Below, one piece after another: positions 1-6,807 of a stretch of 10,153 nucleotides of DNA. The stretch covers positions 1 through 10,153 of the forward strand of contig JACMKL010000421.1 of assembly GCA_014380105.1 (NCBI GenBank). The letters are read 5' to 3'. The notes under the pieces are model-generated. The model had not been told where the DNA came from, ran no database searches, and saw nothing but the letters and a program-made list of their open reading frames with translations. A program made the position numbers and the translations under genes. Positions within the stretch are counted from its first letter, which is position 1; each line of letters begins with the position of its first letter. Origin of the DNA: Candidatus Melainabacteria bacterium. Its GTDB lineage: Bacteria; Cyanobacteriota; Vampirovibrionia; Obscuribacterales; Obscuribacteraceae.

Positions 1-31
1 ATTCCGATGAACGGATAATGAGAGATGCCTG

Positions 32-1177
32 TTAGCACATGATCTCCTCAACCACTAATTTGCTGTAGAAGAATGCTTTATCTTCCCTATGCAATTGAGT
101 GGCTAAAGTAGTGAGCGGCTTCAGCACTGGAGCCATTCTTTCAGGTCGGCTTCTGGGCGCAAGCATATTCCAGTAGACCAGACGCCCGCCACTTTTGCCC
201 GCTCTCATTAGAGAGACAAGCATTTGTTGGTAGCTTTCGACCGACATATATTCAAAAATATCGCTGAGGTTGAATTTGTCGATAGAATCAACGCTAACTT
301 CTTCGAGTACCGATTCAATGGTGCCCACTCGCAACTCCAGTCGATGAATGTTTTTCTTGATTGCTTCGAAATTTTCTCTGCGCAAATAGTGAGGCAGAGC
401 AGTTTCGAATTTCCCTTTCAGGATCCATTGAAGATACGGATTTGTAGAGGGATCAAGCGTTGTGATGGCATGCTCAGTTCGAGCCAAAATTGCCTCAGCG
501 ACATCCACGTCGACGTAGCGAAAGAATGACGGATCGCGTCCGAGTAGTCCCATTAGTTTTTTCGAAAAGAACATCCGGAAAAGAGTTCTCCACTTTGGCG
601 TGTTCCACTTCTCATCGAAGAATTTTTTGCGCTCATCTTCTGATTTACTCTTGAGCAATTCTTCAATTGTTGATGGACTATGGACGAAAGGCAATGCCGA
701 GTTTCTGAAAATTTCAAAATAGCGCTCGAATTTTCCGGCGTGCCCAATCCCTCTCATTACCTCAACGCGATGTTTATCGAAGAATGTTCGAGTAGATAAG
801 GATAGGTGCGGGCGCAGACGAATGTAGAGCGTGGCGCGTTCGCCTTCAGTCATACCGAGGAAGCGAAGTACTTCTTCGTAGGTGAAAATTTTAAACGCAT
901 TTGCTTTCAATTCCAGACAGGCAATTTGTTGTGCATTCAGATCAACTGCAATTACTTTGGCAGGATGTGCACTGAGAAGCGACAGAGTGTTGTCGCCAGC
1001 AGAAGCCACCGAGAGACAAACGTCACCAGGTTTGATGTCCAACGCTTTCAAGAGTACGTCAGCATCTTCCCAGCATTGTGCGTAGCGAATGCGCGAGAAA
1101 TCTGCGCGTGTCTCTATCTCACATCCGTGTGTGACAGGTCTCCTGGTTGTAGCCATAGAAGAGTAGAGTTTTGTCAT
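32..1177 (-). CDS. DUF3419/BtaA-like SAM-dependent 3-amino-3-carboxypropyl transferase
   Basis: This 381-residue protein belongs to the DUF3419 family, whose known member BtaA transfers the 3-amino-3-carboxypropyl group of S-adenosylmethionine to diacylglycerol in betaine-lipid synthesis. Numbered from the chosen start, the family marker CWED is at residues 35-38. The SAM-binding motif I variant SVASAGDNT is at 56-64, the acidic strand AVDLNAQQ at 77-84, and a late motif NLSDIFEYM at 303-311. The length is close to that of BtaA. The frame is open to an ATG at 1255, but that start would overlap the upstream gene by 65 bases. I chose the ATG at 1177 because an AGGAGG (1199-1204) and a G-run (1187-1192) precede it; a GTG at 1186 is almost as good. 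It is the last gene of a three-gene unit. No BtaB-type methyltransferase lies beside it, so the product need not be a betaine lipid. The family call is firm; the acceptor is unknown. Confidence 0.85.
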   Translation of the reverse strand: MTKLYSSMATTRRPVTHGCEIETRADFSRIRYAQCWEDADVLLKALDIKPGDVCLSVASAGDNTLSLLSAHPAKVIAVDLNAQQIACLELKANAFKIFTYEEVLRFLGMTEGERATLYIRLRPHLSLSTRTFFDKHRVEVMRGIGHAGKFERYFEIFRNSALPFVHSPSTIEELLKSKSEDERKKFFDEKWNTPKWRTLFRMFFSKKLMGLLGRDPSFFRYVDVDVAEAILARTEHAITTLDPSTNPYLQWILKGKFETALPHYLRRENFEAIKKNIHRLELRVGTIESVLEEVSVDSIDKFNLSDIFEYMSVESYQQMLVSLMRAGKSGGRLVYWNMLAPRSRPERMAPVLKPLTTLATQLHREDKAFFYSKLVVEEIMC

Positions 1178-1190
1178 CGTATTCACCCCC

Positions 1191-3929
1191 CTAACTTGCC
1201 TCCTGAAGGAGACCTGTTGAATCAATGAGCCTGAGGACGTTAGCTGCAGGATCATGTTCCGAAAATTCGCCTATATTTGATCCTGATTCTGTGGAAGTTT
1301 TTTGGCTCTCAGCATTTGACTCGGCGAGGCGAGTAATTAGCCCTTTGGCGCCGTCAAATTCGATTAAATCTCCATCTTTCAACCAGCTCATGACGCCCGT
1401 TGCCGAGACGATCGACGGTATGGCCAATTCGCGGGAAACAATTGCGGTGTGAGACAGAAGACTTCCGTATTCGACGATGATTCCTCGCGCTTGTGTGAAG
1501 AGAACAATCCAGCCAGGATCGGTTCTTTCTGCAATCAAGATCTCATCGTTGAGAGGCTCTGCGCTGCTTGGATCTCGGACTACTCGCACCCGACCTCGGA
1601 CGATGCCTGGGCAGCAACCTAAACCTGATAGAGTGCTTACTGCCGTGCCCGAAACTTCAAGTGGCAAGGTTGCCTGGTTGTAGGCGTCAGCAAGTTTTTT
1701 GGGGTCGAGTGTGGCCACCAATTCTGTTGTTTCAATACGATTTGGTGGTGCGAGTTCAGAGGTGTATTCGCTATTCTCTTGCTTTCTTCCTTCGATCAAT
1801 TTTTTGAGATTTCGAGTTGTGCCAGTGCATTCCACGAAGCTAAAAATTTCTTCGACTTCCAGAAAGAAAATGTCGTTGCGTTCGTTGATGATCTGATCTC
1901 TCTCAAAGCGACTGCCAAGTTCAATAAACAATCTGCGCACAAGACCAAAAAGACGTGTTCGCTCAAAGCGTAAATTTTCTCTACAACGAATTCTCTCTGT
2001 CGCATTTTTAATCACGAAGTTTAGAAGAATTCTTTTGGCGAAAGGCAATGCATTAACCTGTGCTTGAGCGCCTGTCGTTTCGACTATAATTTGCGATTTT
2101 TGCGATTCTTGTAGTTCAAGTATGCTATTGGTGCATTTTGGCGCCGGTTTTACTTGCGACATTTGATTGGCGATGCTGCCAATATTGCGCAGCAGTGGCA
2201 ACGGATTGTCGAGCAAGGTTGGGCTTTCTAGTTTTAGTTCGTTGAAGCAACGGTCGCCGAACTTGTCCAAATAAGATTTGAGCAAATTTGCAAATTCACT
2301 GTTTCGCTCAATGCAGGCGGTCATTTCACTCTGAGATCCTTCAGTGAGGCAATGAAGTAATTCGACATCTTTAGCCGCCACTTGAGCCAGTTTTTTGATT
2401 CTGGCAGCCGGTTCCGCGCTGATAATTCCACCTGTGCTGACCAGAAATTCGTTTTGCGCAAAGGCACCCATTGTGAGCCATTTCTGACAGAGTCCGCCCA
2501 TCAATCCGGAAAAGATCATGGCAAAGAAATCGTTGACGATTGGTGCATCCCAGCGGTAGAGCAATTTCTCTTCCAGATTTCTGTAAAGCTTTACCAGTTG
2601 TTCTGTACTCAGCGCCGAAAGATCTGCAGGCACTTCATTGAAAGTTTTGTCGAAGTGATTGCGAAATTTGATTACGTCTCTGTTTATATTGAAAAATCGA
2701 AACACCATCATTGCCGAACTGCTTACAAGCGAAATTGAAGAAGCGAGTTTTGAGTTTTGATTTTCGGCTTTGACTGATTCTATTAATTCCGCTGGCAGTT
2801 CTTCTTTGACGCCCATCATTTTTTCCATGAACGAACGGTTGATCTGAAATCCTGGAAGCAAGGCCAACAGTCGATACCAGTTGATTAAGTTATAGTAGAT
2901 TCGCCCGCGTATGAAGCCGAGCATGGAGGGGAACATCTGACGATTGGCGGTTATTGTCTTTTGAGAAACACCCATGATTGTGCAAAAATGGATGTAGACA
3001 TGTTCATATGCTTTGCGCGCAAAGCTGAAAGTGAGAGGAGTGGTAACTCCCTGATAGCTTTCGGCAATGTTGCTGTTGTCCCAAATTTTTAGTGCGTTTA
3101 ATTGCGTGCCAGCGCCCGCAGTCTCTGTGCTCACCGCAAAACTTGTCGTAATTGGTCTTGCCTGTAACACATAGAGCTTTTCGCCATCGTGCGCCCACTC
3201 AATGTCTTGGGGTCCACAAAAAACCTTTTCTACGTCTCTAACCATGTCAGCAATCTCAATTAAATAATCTTCGAGGGCTAATGTGGAAGGGCAGTTTTTG
3301 TCAGCTGTAGCGGCAACGTTGGTAGTTTCAGCCGCACTGGCTGTTTGCACCGTTATCTCATTGGCCTGACTCACATAAAAAAGCGAACCATCAATTTCTC
3401 CTGAGACTAAGGTGTCTGCAAGTCCATTAGTCGCACTTATCACGACTCTATTTTCTCCGGTCAAAGGATCAGAGCTAAAGGCAATACCGGCAAATTTCGC
3501 CTCAACCATGCGCTGCACTATAACTGCCGCCCGACCTGACGTTTCACTCAAGCCCATACTCTTTCTATATTGAGTCAATCGGTCACTGTTAGCTGAATTG
3601 AAAACCTTTTGTGCGCTAATAAGCAGATCGTCTGCTCCGACATTTAAAAATGTATCAAGCTGTCCGGCAAATGAAGTTGAATTTCCGTCTTCATCGAATG
3701 CAGACGAGCGCACCGCCAGTGGTTCTGCATTTGAGAAAGTTTTCAAACAGCCGATTGCTATCTCCTTACGAATCTGGACATCGTCGGTTTTATTTTCAAA
3801 TGCTTCCGGAAGGATGCAAAACCAGTCAGGCACATGAAATCCATTAGATTTAAGACGGGCAAGATTGCTTGCCTTATTGCCGACAGTTTCGCTTCTATGT
3901 TCTGAGAGTCTAGTGACTATGTACTTCAT
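1191..3929 (-). CDS. PEP synthase-like phosphotransferase (ATP-grasp plus swivelling His domain, no PEP barrel)
   Basis: This 912-residue protein has the ATP-binding domain of PEP synthase/pyruvate phosphate dikinase at about residues 15-262. Visible motifs are VGNKASNLARL (16-26), LAVRSSAFDEDG (71-82), SSDPLTGE (152-159) and QARP (256-259). A helical middle region (about 283-700) carries a NIAE...TPLT motif (287-300), GDR..NEL (558-565) and a helix-rich RENLRFERTR segment (650-659). The phosphohistidine swivelling domain spans about 768-868, with the likely catalytic His827 in GSLLSHTAIVSREL. The C-terminal PEP/pyruvate TIM barrel is absent, and a polar tail of about 43 residues follows. The order ATP domain, middle domain, His domain matches rifampin phosphotransferases and related enzymes that move a phosphate from ATP to a hydroxyl, rather than true PEP synthase. 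The start ATG has AAGG eight bases upstream. It sits 27 bases after the UbiA-like gene and 13 before the DUF3419 gene. I infer that it phosphorylates an intermediate of that pathway; rifampin itself is possible but not shown. Confidence 0.85.
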   Translation of the reverse strand: MKYIVTRLSEHRSETVGNKASNLARLKSNGFHVPDWFCILPEAFENKTDDVQIRKEIAIGCLKTFSNAEPLAVRSSAFDEDGNSTSFAGQLDTFLNVGADDLLISAQKVFNSANSDRLTQYRKSMGLSETSGRAAVIVQRMVEAKFAGIAFSSDPLTGENRVVISATNGLADTLVSGEIDGSLFYVSQANEITVQTASAAETTNVAATADKNCPSTLALEDYLIEIADMVRDVEKVFCGPQDIEWAHDGEKLYVLQARPITTSFAVSTETAGAGTQLNALKIWDNSNIAESYQGVTTPLTFSFARKAYEHVYIHFCTIMGVSQKTITANRQMFPSMLGFIRGRIYYNLINWYRLLALLPGFQINRSFMEKMMGVKEELPAELIESVKAENQNSKLASSISLVSSSAMMVFRFFNINRDVIKFRNHFDKTFNEVPADLSALSTEQLVKLYRNLEEKLLYRWDAPIVNDFFAMIFSGLMGGLCQKWLTMGAFAQNEFLVSTGGIISAEPAARIKKLAQVAAKDVELLHCLTEGSQSEMTACIERNSEFANLLKSYLDKFGDRCFNELKLESPTLLDNPLPLLRNIGSIANQMSQVKPAPKCTNSILELQESQKSQIIVETTGAQAQVNALPFAKRILLNFVIKNATERIRCRENLRFERTRLFGLVRRLFIELGSRFERDQIINERNDIFFLEVEEIFSFVECTGTTRNLKKLIEGRKQENSEYTSELAPPNRIETTELVATLDPKKLADAYNQATLPLEVSGTAVSTLSGLGCCPGIVRGRVRVVRDPSSAEPLNDEILIAERTDPGWIVLFTQARGIIVEYGSLLSHTAIVSRELAIPSIVSATGVMSWLKDGDLIEFDGAKGLITRLAESNAESQKTSTESGSNIGEFSEHDPAANVLRLIDSTGLLQEAS

Positions 3930-3957
3930 AATGATTACCTTGAAATTCCAGTGAGAT

Positions 3958-4863
3958 TTAAATCGTTTTGATTAAGAGTGGAATTGTGCCAAGCGCTAAA
4001 TATGTTGCGAGCGTCCAGGCGCCTGAAAAACTTTCGAAGTGTTTTCCTGTTTTTGGACTTTTAATAAACTTGAGAGCTAGAGTGAATGCCACCAGTCCGA
4101 GCGAGGCGGCCATCACCATGACTGGCATGCCAAAACCTAGTTGGACAGCTGTTGTTACTGCGAAGAAGCCGGAAGAAATAATCGCCATCAACCAAACTGC
4201 AATTGCGGTGGTTTGACCCCACGATGATGTGTAAGTGGCCACTCCCACTTTTTCTTCAGCTGGAGATTTTATTTTTCGACCAACCTCAATTATTACTCCG
4301 TTTAAAAAACTGACTGCTAAAAACAACCACAGTCCATGTGGTGGCATCGTTGAAGATTTCATCCAGTCGAAAGCCGTGATGAATAAATCGACAAATAGAA
4401 GAATTAGCATATGCGACCACAAATATGTGAAAGGGTGCGCCCTCAGCCAATCGCCTACAAAAAATTCCACACTCATCAAAGCGAAATAGAGCCAAGTGAG
4501 AGCGAGAGGAAATATTAGTGACTGATGATAAGAAACAGAAAGTGCAATTTGCACTATTGCGCCAATCAATCCGACCGCTGCTAATTCTGGAAGTTTGATC
4601 AGTCCGCGTGGAACCGGTCTTGTCGGTTGATACTTCAAGTCTTCATCATGATCTTTGAATTCGTCGGCGACGCGTAATTGAAAAAACAGAATAAGCGCCG
4701 ATAGATAGGCTGCAATGAAAGCTTGAAAATCTGGTAATCCACTCTCTCCACGCATCATGCGCGATACGCAGAGACCAGAATAAGCAAATGCCGCAACGAT
4801 GGCACCATAATGTGCCAGTGGAAAGCGTTCTTTCTGATAGATGACCCAACGATTGAGATTCAT
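3958..4863 (-). CDS. UbiA-family membrane prenyltransferase
   Basis: This 301-residue polytopic membrane protein has about eight or nine hydrophobic segments. UbiA enzymes transfer an isoprenoid chain from its diphosphate to an acceptor within the membrane. The first Asp-rich motif is clear: R64..DE(67-68)..D71.D73.D75 followed by RPVPRG (82-87), the usual Mg-diphosphate site. The second motif is unusual. Where most members have several aspartates (as in YD..D..D...G), this one reads E193-VGRKIKSPAEE up to residue 204, then GVATYT (207-212), with Glu, Arg and Lys in place of Asp. This suggests a distinct subfamily with a different substrate or diphosphate contact. The gene is first in a tight unit with the phosphotransferase and the DUF3419 gene. 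No convincing ribosome binding site precedes the ATG (AAAATAAAA), so initiation may be weak or leader-dependent. The acceptor cannot be named; a quinone, glycerol-phosphate or sugar-phosphate acceptor are all possible in this superfamily. Confidence 0.8.
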   Translation of the reverse strand: MNLNRWVIYQKERFPLAHYGAIVAAFAYSGLCVSRMMRGESGLPDFQAFIAAYLSALILFFQLRVADEFKDHDEDLKYQPTRPVPRGLIKLPELAAVGLIGAIVQIALSVSYHQSLIFPLALTWLYFALMSVEFFVGDWLRAHPFTYLWSHMLILLFVDLFITAFDWMKSSTMPPHGLWLFLAVSFLNGVIIEVGRKIKSPAEEKVGVATYTSSWGQTTAIAVWLMAIISSGFFAVTTAVQLGFGMPVMVMAASLGLVAFTLALKFIKSPKTGKHFESFSGAWTLATYLALGTIPLLIKTI

Positions 4864-4941
4864 TTTTATTTTGACACCGTAAATAGCTGCGCAGAACTAG
4901 CGGTCGATACGTTTCCGTTCCACCCTTTAGCCTACAGACTC

Positions 4942-4970
4942 ATTCTATTCCGGCGTGTTTCCGCAGGCAG
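4942..4970 (-). promoter_or_regulatory. Weak candidate promoter for the UbiA-dikinase-DUF3419 unit
   Basis: Read on the minus strand, a -35-like CTGCCT (4965-4970) is separated by 17 bases from a -10-like TAGAAT (4942-4947). The -10 matches consensus at five of six positions and the -35 at three of six. Transcription would start near 4935 and leave a leader of about 70 bases before the UbiA-like ATG. It lies in the only gap large enough to hold a promoter for this unit. The call rests on pattern alone. Confidence 0.25.
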
Positions 4971-4978
4971 GCAAATAC

Positions 4979-4998
4979 AAACAGTTCTGCGACTGTTT
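4979..4998 (-). terminator. Possible weak terminator after rodA
   Basis: A perfect 7-bp inverted repeat, AAACAGT (4979-4985) and ACTGTTT (4992-4998), encloses a six-base loop 40 bases beyond the rodA stop. On the minus strand the hairpin is followed by GTATTTG, which is only moderately T-rich, and the stem is poor in GC. It may end the rodA transcript, or be only an attenuating hairpin ahead of the UbiA-like gene. Confidence 0.35.
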
Positions 4999-5037
4999 TA
5001 AGACCGTGCGGGCGGTTAATTTTCGAAATCAATTTAG

Positions 5038-6348
5038 CTAGCGAATAGCCAGGCTGTCTTCTTCAGTCTTGTCGATGGCAGCTCCGCGTTTGACCGAGAG
5101 GAGAATTCCTATCGAAGATAGGTCAACGAGAAGAGCCGTCCCCCCATAGCTAAGGAAGGGAAGGGGGACGCCAGCGACCGGCATAATTCCGATCACCATA
5201 CCTATATTTAGGAAGACGTGAAACAAGAACATGCACATCAAGCCGAGAGCCATGAGACTGCCGGCAGGCTCACCTCGACTCTGGTGGGCGATCATCAGTG
5301 CGCGCATACAAATAGTCCCGTAGGCTAAAACGACCAGGCAGGCAATTTTGAATCCCCACTCCTCGCCGACGACTGCAAAAATGAAGTCGGTATGGCGCTC
5401 CGGAATGAATGCGCCCTGACTTTGATTGCCTTTGCCTAATCCTGCCCCATCCGGTCCGCCTGAGCCGATTGCAATCAGACTCTGCAGAATGTGATACCCG
5501 GAGCCGCGCGGATCATCATATGGATTGACGAAACTGGTCAGGCGTTTTTGCTGATATTCCTTAAGTAGACCCCAGAGGTGAGGGCGCGCTTCACCGGCTG
5601 CATAATTGCCGCCAACAATTACTATCACCATCAAAAGACGAATCCAGAAATTCCAATTGGCGCGCCGCCAGAAAAGCAGCAGTAAAACTCCGAGCGTGCC
5701 CATGAAATAGTGCCACCACTCGATATTGACTGAGTTTAGAATCAAACTAATCAGAGGCGAAAGTAGTGCGAGCACGTCAAATAATGTCGCTCCAGCCCAG
5801 AATGTCATGCCGAAAAAGACTGCACCAAATGTGAGCGACGTGCCAAGGTCGGGCTGCTTAAATACTAAAATTGCAGGCGGCAAAATAATTGCCAGCACTT
5901 TGAAAATGTCGAAGAACGAACGTATTGGGCGTGACGCGAGCCAGGCGGACAGTGTGAAAATGACCACAAGCTTTGCGATTTCGGAAGGCTGCAAGGTAAC
6001 TGGTCCAAGCGCTAACCAACGCTGGGCACCCTGGGCGGTGTGCCCTTTCAGCATGACGGCGACAAGCAAAACCAAATTGACGATGTACATGATGGGTACA
6101 GTCCAGCGATTGACGAAAAGCTGGTAGGGCACGCGACTCAAGAGGAGCATGAAGGCGACGCCCACCCACATGAATTCCATTTGCTTAGTGAAGTAGCCGT
6201 AAGTTTGCGCCGAAAAACGCAAAGTATTCAGTCCGACGAAAATCAAAAACGCAGTCGAGGCGAGAATCCACCAGTCGATGCCTGTGGCAAAGCTAAAAAC
6301 TTGCCGCAAGAAGACATTGATAGGTAGCGGCCTGGAAAGCGAATTCAC
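5038..6348 (-). CDS. rodA: RodA, SEDS-family peptidoglycan glycosyltransferase
   Basis: RodA polymerises glycan strands from lipid II for lateral wall growth, working with a class B PBP in the elongasome. From the GTG at 6348 the protein has 436 residues and about ten membrane segments. SEDS hallmarks are visible in order: GAQRWLALG (107-115) with QPSEIAK (120-126), KQPDLGTS (164-171) with the essential Asp167, RLTSFVNPYDDP (269-280), FIPERHTDFIF (314-324) with EEWGF (329-333), and PVAGVPLPFLSYGG (390-403). The RL..F.NP..DP and QS.IAIGSGG patterns, and the min neighbourhood, favour RodA over FtsW. The frame continues to a TTG at 6420, but that codon lies in the T-tract of the minE terminator and would add a Cys-rich, non-SEDS-like N-terminus. 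The GTG has GGGG eight bases upstream. A downstream partner PBP2 is not in the window. Confidence 0.9.
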   Translation of the reverse strand: MNSLSRPLPINVFLRQVFSFATGIDWWILASTAFLIFVGLNTLRFSAQTYGYFTKQMEFMWVGVAFMLLLSRVPYQLFVNRWTVPIMYIVNLVLLVAVMLKGHTAQGAQRWLALGPVTLQPSEIAKLVVIFTLSAWLASRPIRSFFDIFKVLAIILPPAILVFKQPDLGTSLTFGAVFFGMTFWAGATLFDVLALLSPLISLILNSVNIEWWHYFMGTLGVLLLLFWRRANWNFWIRLLMVIVIVGGNYAAGEARPHLWGLLKEYQQKRLTSFVNPYDDPRGSGYHILQSLIAIGSGGPDGAGLGKGNQSQGAFIPERHTDFIFAVVGEEWGFKIACLVVLAYGTICMRALMIAHQSRGEPAGSLMALGLMCMFLFHVFLNIGMVIGIMPVAGVPLPFLSYGGTALLVDLSSIGILLSVKRGAAIDKTEEDSLAIR

Positions 6349-6372
6349 CAAATATTCCCCGCACTCTCGACA

Positions 6373-6388
6373 CTGCCAATTATGGCAG
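6373..6388. promoter_or_regulatory. Palindrome around a candidate -10 upstream of rodA
   Basis: CTGCCA (6373-6378) and TGGCAG (6383-6388) form a perfect 6-bp inverted repeat with a four-base centre, 25 bases before the rodA GTG. On the minus strand the centre contains CATAAT (6379-6384), which resembles a -10 element, although I find no good -35 at 16-18 bases. The site could be an operator over a rodA promoter, or a small hairpin in the leader. Confidence 0.25.
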
Positions 6389-6409
6389 CCCTTCTCAAAA
6401 ATAACCGCC

Positions 6410-6450
6410 TTACAAAACAAGAGTCAGAGAAACGTTGGTCTCTCTGACTC
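6410..6450 (-). terminator. Intrinsic terminator of the minCDE operon
   Basis: GAGTCAGAGA (6421-6430) and TCTCTGACTC (6441-6450) are perfect 10-bp complements around a ten-base loop, 80 bases past the minE stop. On the minus strand the stem is followed directly by TTGTTTTGT (6412-6420), a T-rich tract. This has the layout of a Rho-independent terminator acting on minus-strand transcripts, and it separates minCDE from rodA. A smaller GCCAG/CTGGC hairpin (6467-6480) lies upstream of it. Confidence 0.75.
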
Positions 6451-6530
6451 GCAATTTATCTCCGCTGCCAGCTAACTGGCGATTGCTTTGCTTGACATCC
6501 AGCTGCAGCAAGTGCAGAAAGAAGTCGCAT

Positions 6531-6788
6531 TTAGCATTTAGATCTAACCAGCCGGAAATTGGCTGTGAGAGCCGCCTTACGATCAATTTGTTGGATATCA
6601 AAGCGAGTGGTTTCAGGTTCGAGATCGAAATATCGAGCCACCACCGCAGTCAATTCCTCTTCGAGTACTTCCAAACGACCCGCAGGCAGTTCGAGGCGAT
6701 CGGCGACGAGCATACTGCGCATGCGGTCTTTCGCCGTAACGGCTGCGGTTCCCGTTGGAACTCGGAATAACCAGTTGAAAACTTGCAC
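6531..6788 (-). CDS. minE: MinE, cell division topological specificity factor
   Basis: MinE stimulates the MinD ATPase and removes MinCD from mid-cell, so that division is blocked only at the poles. The 85-residue protein has a short hydrophobic/amphipathic N-terminus (VFNWLFRV, 3-10) as in the membrane-targeting sequence. The MinD-contact helix AKDRMRSMLVADR is at 19-31, followed by the dimerisation half with LEEELTAVVARYFDLEPE (42-59) and a final LTANFRLVR strand (74-82). Length and order match the family. The start is GTG, supported by GGAGG nine bases upstream. It follows minD by 19 bases in the same operon and is followed by the terminator at 6410-6450. Confidence 0.92.
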   Translation of the reverse strand: MQVFNWLFRVPTGTAAVTAKDRMRSMLVADRLELPAGRLEVLEEELTAVVARYFDLEPETTRFDIQQIDRKAALTANFRLVRSKC

Positions 6789-6807
6789 AATTAAGTTCCT
6801 CCGAGAA

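Noticed and set aside
1..31. Possible terminator after the DUF3419 gene (TCCG...CGGA)
   Set aside because: The stem is only 4 bp with no clear T-tract, and the window edge cuts off the remainder.
806..1228. Plus-strand open frame of 140 codons
   Set aside because: It is wholly antisense to the DUF3419 gene and the end of the phosphotransferase gene, with no recognisable domain. The same applies to the other plus-strand frames at 2382-2738, 5726-6127, 6559-6981 and 7809-8273.
1178..1255. Upstream ATG start for the DUF3419 gene, giving 407 residues
   Set aside because: It would overlap the phosphotransferase gene by 65 bases and add a non-family N-terminus. Strong ribosome-binding sequence lies further downstream, before 1177-1186.
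1191..3929. Calling the phosphotransferase a rifampin-resistance gene
   Set aside because: The domain order matches, but the gene neighbourhood is biosynthetic and substrate-binding residues cannot be judged by eye.
6349..6420. TTG-initiated N-terminal extension of RodA with three cysteines resembling a zinc motif
   Set aside because: The start lies in the terminator T-tract, has no ribosome binding site, and the segment is unlike SEDS proteins.
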